Source: a virus. Taken from it: a stretch of 23,760 nucleotides of DNA. A program made the position numbers and the translations under genes. The notes under the pieces were generated by a model. That model did not search any database. It worked only from the letters and a program-made list of their open reading frames with translations, and was not told where the DNA came from. Positions 23,654-23,760 of the stretch are shown in pieces; within the stretch, counting starts at the first letter, position 1, and each line of letters starts with the position of its first letter. Where the stretch lies: the IMG/VR virus record IMGVR_UViG_3300040806_001126, positions 1 through 23,760 of that record. The stretch is one strand, 5' to 3'.

Positions 23654-23760
23654 TGGCGTGTATTAACAGTGATAATTTGCTATATGTAAAGTCATACAGC
23701 ATACATGATAAGGAAGTTATAAAGATAGAACCTAATGTTGGTTTTCTCGCTAAACAAAAT
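23653..23760 (+). CDS. Start of next cassette gene, 3' partial, GTG start
   Basis: GTG at 23653 overlaps the last base of the hydrolase stop codon and has TAGGAG six bases upstream. The frame stays open for all 36 codons to the window end, giving (M)ACINSDNLLYVKSYS, then IHDKEVIKIEPNVGFLAKQN. Too little is present to identify the protein. Its one-base overlap fits the tight coupling of the cassette, so it is probably another member of the same transcript. Confidence 0.6.
   Translation, partial: MACINSDNLLYVKSYSIHDKEVIKIEPNVGFLAKQN

Noticed and set aside
1-23760. Search for tRNA genes, CRISPR arrays, integrase or insertion sequence ends
   Set aside because: No cloverleaf-like segment, regularly spaced short repeats, recombinase motif or terminal inverted repeats were seen by eye. 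A tRNA scan would be needed to be certain.

Overview
The window looks like the late (virion) region of a marine T4-like myovirus, of the broad type that infects cyanobacteria or Pelagibacter-like hosts. Every supported gene lies on the + strand, genes are packed end to end or overlap, and the DNA is visibly AT-rich. ATAAATA boxes resembling T4 late promoters sit in several of the few gene junctions. The fibre modules (a repeated WYD-type head domain, GNATTAT-like repeats, a tail-collar tip, and a RYADLAEKY tail) are familiar from marine T4-like phages. I see no tRNA, CRISPR array, integrase or insertion sequence. Host and family are inferred; no marker such as a major capsid or portal gene is present.

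Region 1 (1-14472) is structural. It holds the C-terminal part of a large, repeat-built virion protein (3-2465) and a small conserved virion-type protein (2494-3141). Four tail-fibre paralogues follow (3145, 5288, 7195, 10769); they share an N-terminal domain of about 140 residues but have unrelated C-terminal ends. Between the third and fourth fibres sit three small genes: a possible fibre accessory protein, a 2-oxoglutarate/Fe(II) dioxygenase whose start overlaps it, and a 154-aa protein of unknown function. The region ends with a pair of paralogous putative structural proteins (12541, 13474).

Region 2 (14498-23760) starts with a late-type promoter box and a strong AGGAGG site. It is one tightly coupled string of ten genes, the last cut by the window edge. 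In order: a small conserved protein, two GT-A type glycosyltransferases with DTD/DAD motifs, an unknown 213-aa protein, two related glycosyltransferase-like proteins (the second internally duplicated), two radical SAM enzymes that carry their auxiliary iron-sulfur (SPASM/twitch-like) cysteines before the radical SAM core, a probable GT-B glycosyltransferase, an SGNH/GDSL hydrolase, and the start of another gene beginning with GTG. Almost every junction in this string overlaps by 1 to 17 bases.

My reading is that region 1 builds the host-recognition end of the virion and region 2 encodes a modification cassette expressed at the same late stage. Its target is not shown by the sequence. Virion proteins (the fibres are the obvious candidates) or host surface glycans are both possible. 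The pairing of radical SAM enzymes with several glycosyltransferases and an SGNH hydrolase is the most promising lead for an undescribed system.
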